5,561 nucleotides of DNA from Candidatus Brocadiia bacterium (GTDB taxonomy: Bacteria > Planctomycetota > PUPC01 > DSUN01), in contig JADHXT010000256.1 in the NCBI GenBank assembly GCA_016782825.1, positions 1 through 5,561 of the forward strand, read 5' to 3'. Both the position numbers and the translations under genes were made by a program. Under the pieces are notes generated by a model, which did no database searches, was not told the DNA's origin, and worked only from the letters and a program-made list of their open reading frames with translations. Below are positions 1 through 5,561 of this stretch, piece after piece. Each line of letters opens with the position of its first letter. Position 1 is the first letter of the stretch.

Positions 1-949
1 CCAGTCCGTCGATGTCCATCAAGAGCACAGCGGCGGTGTTGCCGTACCGCCGACAGGCGGCCACCGTCTCCCTGAAGCGGCCCACGAAGTGGCGGCGGGT
101 GTAGAGCGCCGTCGTGGCATCGCGAACTGCCGCGTTGTATTGTCCCTCTGCGGCCAGCGCTCGCCCGGCGCTCCTGGCCAGTGTCGCGAGGTCCAGGCCC
201 AGCCGCTCCGCCGCGGCCTTCCGCTCGGCGGCGGAGCCTCCCTGCGGCACCACGAGCCGAAGCAGCCCCACGCATTCCCTGCCTTCCACGACGGGAACCA
301 GGAACCGTGCCCGCCGCTCGTCGGCGGTTTGTAGGGTGGTGCGCCGCGCCACGACCTCCTGCCAGGCTTCCTCGGGCGGCTGCGGCTGTGGCATCGTGCT
401 GCCCATATACACGCGGTCGTTCTCGCGGTGGGCGCGCTGCACGAGCGTCGGCGCGGCAAACTCGTCGGCGACCTCCGCACCCGAAGCCGCAGCGTCGCCG
501 GCCGGCCGCCGCTGCGTCTGCACGAGCCAGAGCGTGGCGGACGAGGCGCGCGCAAACCCAGCGGCCGTAGTCAACACCTCGCCCACGACGTGGTCGCCGC
601 CGCGCTCGCCGTCGGCGAGTCTCTCGAAGCTGCGGACGGCCTCCGCGAGGGCCGCTTGGCGCTCCGTCCTGGTCCGCGTGGGCGCCGGGGCCGGCGCCGT
701 CTCGCGCGGCCCCTCCTTGGACTTGCGGCGTCGCGGGAGCTCCTCCTCCCCGGGCTGGTCTTCCAGACCGTGTGCCCAGTCCAGCACTCCGATGCACAAC
801 AGGGCCGTGGCCACTCCCATGATGAGCGGCAGCAACTGCGGGATCCCCGCCTCGCCGCCGAAACGCTGCGTGAGTTCGTATCCCGACAGCACCAGGCTGG
901 CGATTGCCAGAGCGGTGCCTCCCCCAATGAGCAGGCTGCGAGGCCTCAT
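1..949 (-). CDS. Membrane-anchored GAF-like/GGDEF protein (putative diguanylate cyclase), 3' end outside the window
   Basis: The first 316 residues are visible and the reading frame runs open off the left edge. Two hydrophobic segments at about residues 5-22 and 38-57 make a membrane hairpin. A charged, Pro/Ala-rich linker (about 60-95) follows, then an alpha/beta region (about 100-265) with the feel of a GAF-type sensor domain (for example RARFLVPVVEGRECVGLLRL). From about 275 the start of a GGDEF domain is seen: RDATTALYTRRHF matches the usual DxLTGLxNRRxF entry, and AVLLMDIDGL matches the strand carrying the metal-binding Asp (D312). The GG(D/E)EF signature, inhibitory site and any EAL domain lie beyond the edge, so catalytic activity cannot be judged. 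If active it would make cyclic di-GMP from two GTP at the inner membrane. The ATG overlaps the upstream TGA (ATGA at 949-946) and is preceded by AAGGG 6 nt away, which fixes the start and suggests translational coupling. The GAF call is weaker than the GGDEF call. Confidence 0.82.
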   Translation of the reverse strand, partial: MRPRSLLIGGGTALAIASLVLSGYELTQRFGGEAGIPQLLPLIMGVATALLCIGVLDWAHGLEDQPGEEELPRRRKSKEGPRETAPAPAPTRTRTERQAALAEAVRSFERLADGERGGDHVVGEVLTTAAGFARASSATLWLVQTQRRPAGDAAASGAEVADEFAAPTLVQRAHRENDRVYMGSTMPQPQPPEEAWQEVVARRTTLQTADERRARFLVPVVEGRECVGLLRLVVPQGGSAAERKAAAERLGLDLATLARSAGRALAAEGQYNAAVRDATTALYTRRHFVGRFRETVAACRRYGNTAAVLLMDIDGL

Positions 950-1389
950 TCGGTTCCCTTCGTCTTGCCGTCGATGAGCACCAGCTCGCGTAGCGACTCC
1001 GCGAGTGCCAGGCTCACGCCTTGCACGTTCGCCAGATCGGCGAGCGTGTGGAAGGCGCCGTGCTCCTTGCGGTAGGCCATGATCGCCGCGGCCTTGCGCG
1101 GCCCCACTCCAGGCAGCAGGTCCAGCTCCGCCACGGTCGCCGTGTTCACGTCCATCCGATAGCGGATCTCTCCGTGCGACTGCACGACCGTGACATCCTG
1201 GGTGCGCGCCCGCATCTGGTGTATCACGATGGCAGCGATCAGCAACAGGGCCGCGCCGTACAACAGTGCCTGGTCCCTGCTGCTCAGCCACCACCATCCG
1301 TGGCGGTGCGGACTCCGTGTTGCCTCCGCTGCATCGGCGCTCCCACGCTGCTCAGAAGCGCTTGGGGATGTACGACGGGTCGTGTGCAT
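946..1389 (-). CDS. Membrane-anchored ComEA-like helix-hairpin-helix protein
   Basis: A 147-residue protein with a polar N-terminus (1-37), one transmembrane segment (about 38-58, QALLYGAALLLIAAIVI core), a short linker, and a C-terminal double helix-hairpin-helix domain (about 79-139). The domain opens with YRMDVNTATVAEL, then LLPGVGPRKAAAIMAYR (first hairpin, typical LPGIG) and a second, more degenerate hairpin around NVQGVSLALAESL. ComEA proteins bind double-stranded DNA without sequence specificity during uptake. In this family the soluble domain normally lies outside the cytoplasmic membrane. Start choice is uncertain: no ATG or GTG occurs in frame between the pilT stop (1354-1352) and the membrane segment. 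The best start is therefore the ATG at 1389-1387 inside pilT, giving a 38-nt overlap, with a GAGG 12 nt upstream. CTG/TTG codons at the membrane segment are possible but less likely. The stop overlaps the next gene's ATG. The HhH/ComEA-like class is confident; a true competence role is inferred. Confidence 0.83.
   Translation of the reverse strand: MHTTRRTSPSASEQRGSADAAEATRSPHRHGWWWLSSRDQALLYGAALLLIAAIVIHQMRARTQDVTVVQSHGEIRYRMDVNTATVAELDLLPGVGPRKAAAIMAYRKEHGAFHTLADLANVQGVSLALAESLRELVLIDGKTKGTE
954..960 (-). promoter_or_regulatory. Ribosome binding site of the GGDEF gene
   Basis: AAGGGAA on the minus strand, with its AAGGG core 6 nt before the ATG at 949-947. It lies inside the last codons of the upstream HhH gene. 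It supports the ATGA-overlap start over any downstream start. Confidence 0.6.
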
Positions 1390-2401
1390 GGGCCACGGCC
1401 ACCTCGTAGGATATGTCGCCCCGCTCGTACAGGCCCAGCAGGCAGGCATCCATGCTTTGCATGCCGTACTGCTGCCCCGTTTCGATCACGGTGGCGAGGC
1501 GGTGACACTCGTTCTCGCGGATGATGCGCCGCGCGGCCGTGGTGGCCACGAGCACTTCGGTGGCCAGCACGCGGCCCTTGCGGTTCGCCATCGGCAGCAG
1601 GCGCTGGGCCACGATGCCCTGAAGCGACGCCGCCACCTGGATGATCGCCTGCTGTTGCTGCGCCGCGGGGAACACCCCGATGATCCGCTCCACCGTCTGC
1701 ACGGCGGATGGCGTGTGCAGCGTGGTGAGCACCAGGTGCCCCGTTTCGGCGGCGTTCAGAGCCGTGGACACCGTCTCGTAGTCGCGCATCTCGCCCACGG
1801 CGATCACGTCGGGGTCCTGCCGCAGCACGTGGCGCAGCGCGCGGGAGAACGACTTGCTGTCGAGGTGAATCTCCTGCTGCACGACCACGGCCTGCTTGGG
1901 CTGGTGGACGTACTCGACGGGGTCCTCGATGGTGACGATCTTGCACCGTCGCTCGCGGTTGATCAGATCCACCATGTAGTTCAGCGTGGTGGTCTTGCCC
2001 ATGCCGGTGGGCCCCGTGATGATCACCAGGCCGTTTGTGCGGCGCGCCAGATCGGCCAGGACGGCAGGCAGCCCCAGCTCGCCCGCCTCGGGGATACGGT
2101 CGCCACACAGGCGGATGGCGAGCTCGGGATTGCCGGCGTGGTAGTAGGCATTCACGCGAAAGCGGCCCATCGCATCGTCGAAGAGCGAGAAGCACAGCTC
2201 GCGTTCCGATTCGAGCACGGCCTTCTGCTCGTCGGTGAGCAGCTCCATCGTGAGGCGCCGCGTGTCGTCGCGCGACATGGCCTCGGTGTCGGCCAGAGCG
2301 ATGTCCCCGTCCAGGCGAAACGCAGGGGGCAGGCCGGCCACAAGGTGAATGTCGGACGCGCTCAGCTTGCGCGCGGTGCGTAGGATCTGCCGCATATCCA
2401 T
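1352..2401 (-). CDS. pilT: PilT-family type IV pilus retraction ATPase
   Basis: A 349-residue protein of normal PilT/PilU length. The N-terminal domain contains the family phrase SASDIHLVAG (14-23). The ATPase domain has Walker A GPTGMGKTTT (130-139), Asp box IVTIEDPVEYV (155-165), Walker B DVIAVGEMRD (198-207, catalytic Glu204) and His box GHLVLTTLHT (221-230). The PilT hallmark AIRNLIRE appears as AARRIIREN (289-297). PilT hexamers use ATP to pull pilin subunits out of type IV pili at the cytoplasmic base, driving twitching or DNA uptake. The family also includes PilU and PilT-like proteins of uncertain role, and no pilin, PilB or PilC is visible here, so the exact paralogue is open. Start: the ATG at 2401 has only a weak purine stretch (AGAGA, about 8 nt upstream); a second ATG two codons later (2395) is also possible. 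It follows a perfect sigma-70 promoter and overlaps the downstream HhH gene. Confidence 0.93.
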   Translation of the reverse strand: MDMRQILRTARKLSASDIHLVAGLPPAFRLDGDIALADTEAMSRDDTRRLTMELLTDEQKAVLESERELCFSLFDDAMGRFRVNAYYHAGNPELAIRLCGDRIPEAGELGLPAVLADLARRTNGLVIITGPTGMGKTTTLNYMVDLINRERRCKIVTIEDPVEYVHQPKQAVVVQQEIHLDSKSFSRALRHVLRQDPDVIAVGEMRDYETVSTALNAAETGHLVLTTLHTPSAVQTVERIIGVFPAAQQQQAIIQVAASLQGIVAQRLLPMANRKGRVLATEVLVATTAARRIIRENECHRLATVIETGQQYGMQSMDACLLGLYERGDISYEVAVAHAHDPSYIPKRF

Positions 2402-2434
2402 GCGTGGTGTCTCTACCTGAAGGGAGCCGCCCGG

Positions 2435-2463
2435 ATTATAGTGGCGCGTCGGCGCACTGTCAA
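2435..2463 (-). promoter_or_regulatory. Perfect consensus sigma-70 promoter for the pilT-HhH-GGDEF unit
   Basis: Read on the minus strand, TTGACA (2463-2458) is followed by exactly 17 nt and TATAAT (2440-2435). All twelve consensus positions match and the spacing is optimal. The predicted transcription start is about 2428, giving a leader of roughly 27 nt before the pilT ATG at 2401. There is no TGn extended -10 and no AT-rich UP element. The spacer holds a short direct repeat, GCGCC-GAC-GCGCC, of unknown meaning. The site sits in the only sizeable intergenic gap of the window, in G+C-rich sequence where AT-rich hexamers are rare, so chance is an unlikely explanation. Confidence 0.88.
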
Positions 2464-2493
2464 GGTCGGCCGCCGCCACAGCCCCCGCGGCCT

Positions 2494-3909
2494 CTACGCG
2501 CCCTCGCCGCCGCCACGGCGGGACCGCACGTGCACGCTGATGGGAATCTCGGGGAACGGCAGCCCGCGGCGGAATGCATTGGCAAGGTAGCGCCGATAGG
2601 GTGCCTCGACCAGGCGCGTGTCGTTCACAAACACGATGATCGTCGGCGGCGCTACCGACACCTGCGTCCCGTAGAGGAACTTCGCCCGGCGGCCGCCCCG
2701 GGGTCTGGGCGAGCGTTCCGCCACGGCCTTCGCCAGGACGCGGTTCACCTCGCCCGTGGTGGCTCGCGTGTGTGCCTGCTTGTAGAGCTGCTGTGCCAGC
2801 TCGATCGTGGGCATCACGCGGCGGCCCGTCGTGGCCGTGGTGAACGTGAGGGGAGCGAAGTCCAGCCCGCTGAGCACCCCGCCCAGATAGTCGGCATACT
2901 CGCTGGTGGCCATATTGCCCTTCGCGAGGTCCCACTTGTTGCCGACGATCACGCAAGGCTTCATCTGGTCGGCGATCTCGCGTGCGAGGCGCTTGTCGAG
3001 GTCGCTGATCTCCTCGGTCACGTCCACCAGGAACAGCACGACATCTGCCCGTTCGATGGATCTCTGTGCCCGCACCATGCTGTAGAACTCGATGGAGTTG
3101 GCCAGGCGGCCGCGCTTCCGCACCCCGGCCGTGTCGATGGCCACGAACCGCTTGCCGTCCTTCTCGAAGTGCACGTCCACGGCGTCGCGGGTGGTGCCGG
3201 GCACCTCGCTGACGATCATGCGCTCCTCGCCGGCAATGGCATTGACGAGGGTGGACTTGCCCACGTTGCGCCGCCCGACGATCGCGAGCTTCATTTCCAC
3301 CGGCACGATCGCGTGCTGCTCGCCGCTGGCGGGCTCTGGGAGGGCCTCCACGATCGCATCGAGCAGTTCGGCGCAGCCGTGGCGATGTGCGGCACTGAGG
3401 GGGATGGCTTCGCCGAGGCCGAGGGCAAAAAAGTCCGCCACGGCCCCCGCCTCCTCATGGCCGCTGGCTGGTGCCTTGCGTGCGCGAGTGCCACGTCGCG
3501 GCTGCTCGGCCATGGAGTCCACCTTGTTTGCCGCGAGGAGGATCGGGCGCCCCGTGTCGCGCAGGCGGCGAGCGATCGTTTGGTCGTCGGGCTGGAGCCC
3601 TTCGCGAGCATCCACCACGAACACAAAGAGGTCGGCCCGCTGGACGGCGTGGCTGATCTGCTCCTCGACTTCGTCGGTAAGCCCGTCCATGTCGGCGATG
3701 CCCATGCCGCCTGTGTCGACGAGGCGGAAGACATGATCGGCCACCTCCAGCTCGGCTGTCACGCGGTCGCGGGTGACGCCACGGGTAGGCTCCACGATCG
3801 CGATGCGCCGGCCCACGAGGCCATTGAAGAGGGTGGACTTGCCGACGTTGGGCCGGCCCACGATGGCCACGCAGGGCATGGCAGACGCCGGGGGGTGGGT
3901 TGAGGTCAT
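2494..3909 (-). CDS. der: Ribosome-assembly GTPase Der (EngA)
   Basis: Der is a tandem-GTPase protein essential for late 50S ribosomal subunit maturation in bacteria. From the chosen ATG it has 471 residues. First G domain: GRPNVGKS (18-25), GVTRDR (44-49), DTGG (65-68), NKVD (128-131), LSAAH (171-175). Second G domain: GRRNVGKS (212-219), TTRD (239-242), DTAG (259-262), NKWD (324-327), and TTATTG (357-362) where SALTG-like sequence is usual. A C-terminal KH-like domain (about 378-471) contains FLYGTQVSVAPPTIIVFVND and a basic tail. Oddity: about 18 extra residues rich in Arg, Ala and Gly lie between NKVD and FFALGLGE. Start: the ATG at 3909 has GGAAAGG 9 nt upstream. A GTG at 3951 would add 14 residues and overlap the preceding stop by 8 nt but lacks a Shine-Dalgarno sequence; an ATG at 3879 begins just before the first P-loop. 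The gene follows the membrane-protein gene by 34 nt. Confidence 0.97.
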   Translation of the reverse strand: MTSTHPPASAMPCVAIVGRPNVGKSTLFNGLVGRRIAIVEPTRGVTRDRVTAELEVADHVFRLVDTGGMGIADMDGLTDEVEEQISHAVQRADLFVFVVDAREGLQPDDQTIARRLRDTGRPILLAANKVDSMAEQPRRGTRARKAPASGHEEAGAVADFFALGLGEAIPLSAAHRHGCAELLDAIVEALPEPASGEQHAIVPVEMKLAIVGRRNVGKSTLVNAIAGEERMIVSEVPGTTRDAVDVHFEKDGKRFVAIDTAGVRKRGRLANSIEFYSMVRAQRSIERADVVLFLVDVTEEISDLDKRLAREIADQMKPCVIVGNKWDLAKGNMATSEYADYLGGVLSGLDFAPLTFTTATTGRRVMPTIELAQQLYKQAHTRATTGEVNRVLAKAVAERSPRPRGGRRAKFLYGTQVSVAPPTIIVFVNDTRLVEAPYRRYLANAFRRGLPFPEIPISVHVRSRRGGGEGA

Positions 3910-3918
3910 GCGATGCGG

Positions 3919-3925
3919 CCTTTCC
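3919..3925 (-). promoter_or_regulatory. Ribosome binding site of der
   Basis: GGAAAGG on the minus strand, 9 nt before the ATG at 3909-3907. It decides this start over the in-frame GTG at 3951, whose upstream sequence is C-rich and has no purine tract. Confidence 0.65.
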
Positions 3926-3943
3926 GTTAAGCTCGGGCTGCGC

Positions 3944-5203
3944 TCAGCCACTCACGGCCGCGGGTGTGGGGTGGACGACTTGCTCGTCTTCGGGTTCCAG
4001 ATGCACCTCGCCGGGCGGCGTGCCGTCCACACTGCGTCGCAGTACGAAGTACAGGATCGTCATCGCCGCACATTCGAACGTCGCCCAGAAGGAAAGCACC
4101 AGGAGATTCAGCAGCACGCGGTGTGCCGAAAGTGCAAAGCCCATGATCGAGTCCCCGCTGCCGCCGGCGCCGAGCAGATGCGCTCCCATGGGATGCAGCA
4201 GCGCCGAGTAGCGACCCAACGAGCCGCCGGCCAGCGCCGACACCACGGCCCACTCGGTGCCTACGCGGAGCATCCACACAAACGCCAGGCAGGCAAAGCC
4301 ATAGGCCGCCAGCACGGCCCACAGCCACAGGAACAGCCACGGCCGTGCGAACAGGTAGTGGAACGACCGGCTCCACGCCTGGAAGACGTCGCCATCGGAA
4401 CTGCACAGGGTGCCGAACATCGTGGGCGCCCCCAGCACCGTCCACAACAAGAAAACCACAACGAGCAGCCCGGCCACCACGGCCAGCGGCGACAGCAGCG
4501 CGGCCACCACCTCGCCCACGTAGGGCACGCGCACGCCCCATCGTGCCAGGAGCAGCGCCGCGGTGCCGCTCGCGGCCACGCCCAACACCCCCGTGCACGC
4601 TCCTGCCCAGCGCGAATGCGTGCGGTCCGCGGCGAGCGAGGCGCCCACGCCGCTGGCGAGCACGCCGACACACACCACAGCCGCCGAAAGCACGTTGGAC
4701 GCCACAAGTCCCACGAATGCGATGCCCAGAGCCAGCAGCGCCGCGATGGCAGGCAGCGTGAGGGTCGTGCCGCAGAATGCCCCGTGGTTGCGGCGAGCAA
4801 AGCCGGTGGCCGAAACCACCTCGATGCGTTCGCCCAGCGCATATTCCACGACCATGAGCCGCACGATCGCGGCCCCGTAGTAACACCAGATTACCACCAG
4901 CAGAAGAGTGACAGCGGCGAGGGGCCACAGCGTGGCCACACACGGCGGACTGATGACCAGCCACGCCACGAACAGGCCCGCGGCTTCCACTAGCCGGCCA
5001 TCGCCCCATGCCGTGAGCCATCCGTTCTCGGGGGGCAGGCTGTTGCTGTACGCGGAGTAGAGCCACGCCACGAGGGCCAGAAACAGGCCGACGAGCGCGG
5101 CCGACAGCACGAGGCCCCTGAAGGCAAGCCAGAGCTTGCGCGGGTCGAGAGTGAGGCGGAAAGCGAGAAACGCGTCTGTCCAGCGCCCCTGAGTCTTCGC
5201 CAT
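3944..5203 (-). CDS. Uncharacterised polytopic membrane protein
   Basis: I do not recognise a named family. The 419-residue protein starts with a short polar N-terminus and no cleavable signal peptide is apparent. Hydrophobic stretches lie at about 27-52, 71-92, 92-116, 147-169, 170-190, 199-220, 228-260, 287-313 and 361-387, so roughly eight or nine membrane spans are expected. The C-terminus is polar and acidic (about 389-419), with LRRSVDGTPPGEVHLEPEDE after the last span. This ending resembles my recollection of acidic tails in conserved hypothetical membrane proteins of planctomycetes, but I could not check that. A loop at about 264-288 (GTLCSSDGDVFQAWSRSFHYLF) is the most polar internal part. 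No catalytic motif, transporter signature or nucleotide-binding site is visible. It sits 12 nt after the FmdB-type gene, behind a strong GGAGG, and 34 nt before der, so it is probably co-transcribed with them. A housekeeping or envelope role would be speculation. Confidence 0.85.
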   Translation of the reverse strand: MAKTQGRWTDAFLAFRLTLDPRKLWLAFRGLVLSAALVGLFLALVAWLYSAYSNSLPPENGWLTAWGDGRLVEAAGLFVAWLVISPPCVATLWPLAAVTLLLVVIWCYYGAAIVRLMVVEYALGERIEVVSATGFARRNHGAFCGTTLTLPAIAALLALGIAFVGLVASNVLSAAVVCVGVLASGVGASLAADRTHSRWAGACTGVLGVAASGTAALLLARWGVRVPYVGEVVAALLSPLAVVAGLLVVVFLLWTVLGAPTMFGTLCSSDGDVFQAWSRSFHYLFARPWLFLWLWAVLAAYGFACLAFVWMLRVGTEWAVVSALAGGSLGRYSALLHPMGAHLLGAGGSGDSIMGFALSAHRVLLNLLVLSFWATFECAAMTILYFVLRRSVDGTPPGEVHLEPEDEQVVHPTPAAVSG

Positions 5204-5210
5204 GCGGCCG

Positions 5211-5215
5211 CCTCC
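5211..5215 (-). promoter_or_regulatory. Ribosome binding site of the membrane-protein gene
   Basis: A full GGAGG on the minus strand, 7 nt before the ATG at 5203-5201. It fills the 12-nt gap after the FmdB-type stop codon and firmly supports this start. Confidence 0.75.
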
Positions 5216-5536
5216 CTATTTCGTGGTGGAGGTGCTCTTCTTCTTGCTGCCCTTGGTCGAGTCGGTCTTGCTCTTCGAATCGGAGCCCGTCGAGTCCGAC
5301 GAACTGCTCGAGGAGCTGGTGCTTTCGGCCTTGGCCTCGCGCTTGTAGGCGTCGCTGCGGTAATCGGTCTCGTAGAAGCCCGACCCGCGGAAAATGATGC
5401 CAGCCCCCGCACCGATCAGCCGTCGGACGCGCCGACCGCCACACTGGGGACAGGTGCGCACGCGCTTGGCGGTGATGGACTGGAAGCGCTCGAAGGTGGT
5501 ATCGCAGCTCGGGCATTCGTATTCGTAGGTCGGCAT
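5216..5536 (-). CDS. FmdB-family zinc-ribbon protein with Ser/Lys-rich tail
   Basis: A 106-residue protein. The N-terminus has the family pattern MPTYEYECPSCDTTFE with a CPSC knuckle (Cys8, Cys11) and a second CPQC knuckle (Cys29, Cys32), which together should bind one zinc ion. The family phrase GIIFRGSGFYETDYR follows at 46-60. From about 67 to the end the chain is a low-complexity, probably disordered tail of Ser, Thr, Lys and Asp with a run of seven serines. FmdB-type proteins are widespread and small. The founding member was described as a regulator of amidase/formamidase expression in Methylophilus, but most members have no proven function, so regulation is not assumed here. The start ATG is preceded by GAGGAG 10 nt upstream. 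It is the first gene of the visible cluster and is followed 12 nt later by the membrane-protein gene. Its own promoter, if any, lies outside the window. Confidence 0.93.
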   Translation of the reverse strand: MPTYEYECPSCDTTFERFQSITAKRVRTCPQCGGRRVRRLIGAGAGIIFRGSGFYETDYRSDAYKREAKAESTSSSSSSSDSTGSDSKSKTDSTKGSKKKSTSTTK

Positions 5537-5546
5537 CCGGTGTCAA

Positions 5547-5552
5547 CTCCTC
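5547..5552 (-). promoter_or_regulatory. Ribosome binding site of the FmdB-type gene
   Basis: GAGGAG on the minus strand, 10 nt before the ATG at 5536-5534. It supports the start right at the conserved MPTYEY sequence. Confidence 0.7.
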
Positions 5553-5561
5553 GGCTCGGCC

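Noticed and set aside
2468..2492. Possible hairpin after der: GGCCGC (2492-2487) pairing with GCGGCC (2473-2468) across a 13-nt loop
   Set aside because: The stem is only 6 bp, the loop is large and no T-run follows, so it is not a convincing intrinsic terminator.
2402..2956. Upstream extension of the pilT frame to 2956
   Set aside because: The extension runs antisense-like through der in another frame, has no family similarity and would bypass the promoter. PilT proteins begin near the ATG at 2401.
2404..3903. Long plus-strand open frame opposite der (499 codons), and similar plus-strand frames at 1190-2383 and 3773-4993
   Set aside because: They mirror clear minus-strand genes (der, pilT, the membrane protein). 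Their products are His/Arg/Gly-rich with no domain signal, as expected for antisense frames in G+C-rich DNA.
3910..3951. GTG at 3951 as the start of der
   Set aside because: It has no Shine-Dalgarno sequence and adds 14 polar residues with no Der similarity. The ATG at 3909 has GGAAAGG at good spacing.
5204..5348. Ser-codon-rich stretch of the FmdB-type gene as a DNA repeat
   Set aside because: The codons for Ser and Lys vary and no unit repeats at the DNA level. It is protein low complexity only.
5541..5546. TTGACA on the minus strand just before the FmdB-type start codon
   Set aside because: It lies 4 nt from the ATG, and the sequence 17 nt further on (AATACG) is a poor -10. Any transcript would start inside the gene.

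Overview
The window is G+C-rich (about two thirds by eye) and densely packed. All six genes lie on the minus strand, so they are read here from right to left. The best guess for the source is a planctomycete-like bacterium. This rests on the sequence style of the Der, PilT and helix-hairpin-helix (HhH) proteins: a membrane-anchored HhH protein with a YRMDVNTA lead-in, and a PilT-type ATPase with a GEMRD Walker B. No search was run, so treat the phylum as a moderate-confidence inference.

Right part (5536 to 2494): a small FmdB-type zinc-ribbon protein with a Ser/Lys-rich tail. It is followed after 12 nt by an uncharacterised polytopic membrane protein of 419 residues, and then after 34 nt by the essential ribosome-assembly GTPase Der. 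The short gaps and clear Shine-Dalgarno sequences suggest one transcription unit. Der carries an unusual extra basic segment in its first GTPase domain.

Middle (2493 to 2402): a 92-nt gap, the largest in the window. It contains a perfect consensus sigma-70 promoter (TTGACA, 17 bp, TATAAT) pointing left, about 30 nt upstream of the next gene. This is the clearest regulatory signal in the window and marks the start of a second transcription unit.

Left part (2401 to 1): a PilT-type retraction/secretion ATPase, a membrane-anchored ComEA-like HhH protein whose start lies inside the end of pilT, and a membrane-bound GAF-like/GGDEF protein cut by the window edge. The last two genes share an ATGA overlap. 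The three overlapping genes look co-translated. They suggest a surface-pilus or DNA-uptake module coupled to cyclic-di-GMP signalling, but that link is inferred from context.

I see no mobile elements, CRISPR arrays, tRNA/rRNA genes or convincing terminators. Most of the window is ordinary core-genome content. I found no clear evidence for a wholly new system; the most useful leads are the promoter-led pilT/HhH/GGDEF cluster, the Der insertion and the unknown membrane protein.
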